Part shown: in pieces, positions 22,007 to 22,307 of the stretch
How positions within the stretch are numbered: the stretch's first letter is position 1
Layout of the letters: every line of letters begins with the position of its first letter
Translations under genes and position numbers: made by a program
Source: Lachnospiraceae bacterium UBA7110
GTDB lineage: Bacteria > Bacillota > Clostridia > Lachnospirales > Lachnospiraceae
Reading direction: 5' to 3'
NCBI GenBank assembly: GCA_002492295.1
Contig: DKYC01000009.1
Span: 1 to 22,307, forward strand
Length of the DNA: 22,307 bases
Notes under the pieces: generated by a model
The model's database searches: none
What the model saw: only the letters and a program-made list of their open reading frames with translations
What the model was told of the DNA's origin: nothing

Positions 22007-22307
22007 ATGGAACAGGAAGATAAGACACTGCTATTTGAGAAAACTCCTATTCCCAGAGCGGTTATGACCTTATCTGTACCAACGATTATCAGTTCGCTGG
22101 TGATGGTGATTTACAATCTGGCTGATACCTATTTTGTAGGAATGCTGAATGATCCGGTGCAGAATGCTGCCGTAACCCTGGCGGCACCGGTACTTCAGCC
22201 TATGGAGCCGATGCAGTAGCGGCGATGGGAATTTCGCAGAAAATCAATATGGTACCGATGCAGATAGCATTCGGACTTTCACAGGGAATTATGCCGCTTG
22301 TCAGCTA
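22007..22307 (+). pseudogene. MATE-family efflux transporter gene with internal deletion and frameshift, cut by window edge
   Basis: ATG 22007 follows GGGAGGAAAGA. Residues 1-62 are a normal MATE N-terminus (FEKTPIPRAVMTLSVPTI, YNLADTYFVGMLND, AAVTLAAPVL). Then, near base 22195, the frame meets a segment that normally lies about 230-250 residues further on: AYGADAVAAMGISQKINM, then VPMQIAFGLSQGIMPLVS, read one frame over and open to the window end. In the original frame translation stops at TAG 22217-22219. So roughly half of the 12-helix pump is missing and the rest is out of frame; a drug/Na+ antiporter product is not expected. Codon use matches the permease before it. A misassembly is the main alternative. 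Confidence 0.8.

Overview
The window looks like chromosomal DNA of a low-to-mid GC Firmicute of class Clostridia, most likely a Lachnospiraceae gut anaerobe. This rests on the gene families (standalone MetH activation protein, DUF5662, DUF1292, high-cysteine small protein, HelD, ECF transporter S component), on strong AGGAGG-type ribosome binding sites and on TTGACA/TATAAT promoters. No rRNA, tRNA, CRISPR array or recognisable insertion sequence was seen.

Layout. 1-1532: the AT-rich tail of a surface polysaccharide cluster, with a GT8 glycosyltransferase cut by the left edge and a hexapeptide-repeat acetyltransferase. 1533-2101: a degraded stretch holding a frame-damaged XRE-type DNA-binding fragment. 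2102-5981: a small coiled-coil protein with its own promoter, then gltX overlapping a UvrD/PcrA-like helicase. 5982-7113 (minus): DUF1292 and DUF2225 genes, probably ended by a terminator lying inside the helicase coding sequence. 7298-10750: a sirtuin-like protein, a GlgX-like GH13 protein and a DUF5662 protein; the first two have lost catalytic residues. 10771-11106: a 12-cysteine miniprotein whose ribosome binding site lies in a perfect hairpin. 11183-14340: a split B12-dependent methionine synthase (activation protein plus MetH). 14344-16504: a bidirectional terminator, a 52-base inverted-repeat element and a convergent HelD ATPase. 16626-18492: a cobalamin riboswitch controlling a transcobalamin-like (DUF4430) lipoprotein, an ECF S component and possibly a cupin. 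18532-22307: a YtrA-type GntR repressor with a near-perfect operator, an ABC exporter, and a MATE pump gene broken by an internal deletion.

How the parts fit. The most interesting unit is the B12-controlled cassette. The riboswitch identifies the ligand class, DUF4430 resembles the C-terminal domain of animal B12 carriers, and the ECF S component gives a membrane route. This predicts a lipoprotein-assisted corrinoid uptake system. A B12-dependent methionine synthase, a plausible consumer, lies a few kb upstream. The second notable theme is two neighbouring genes that look like pseudoenzymes (sirtuin-like, GH13-like). The last 2.3 kb has different leucine codon use from the rest and ends in a disrupted gene, suggesting recombination there.
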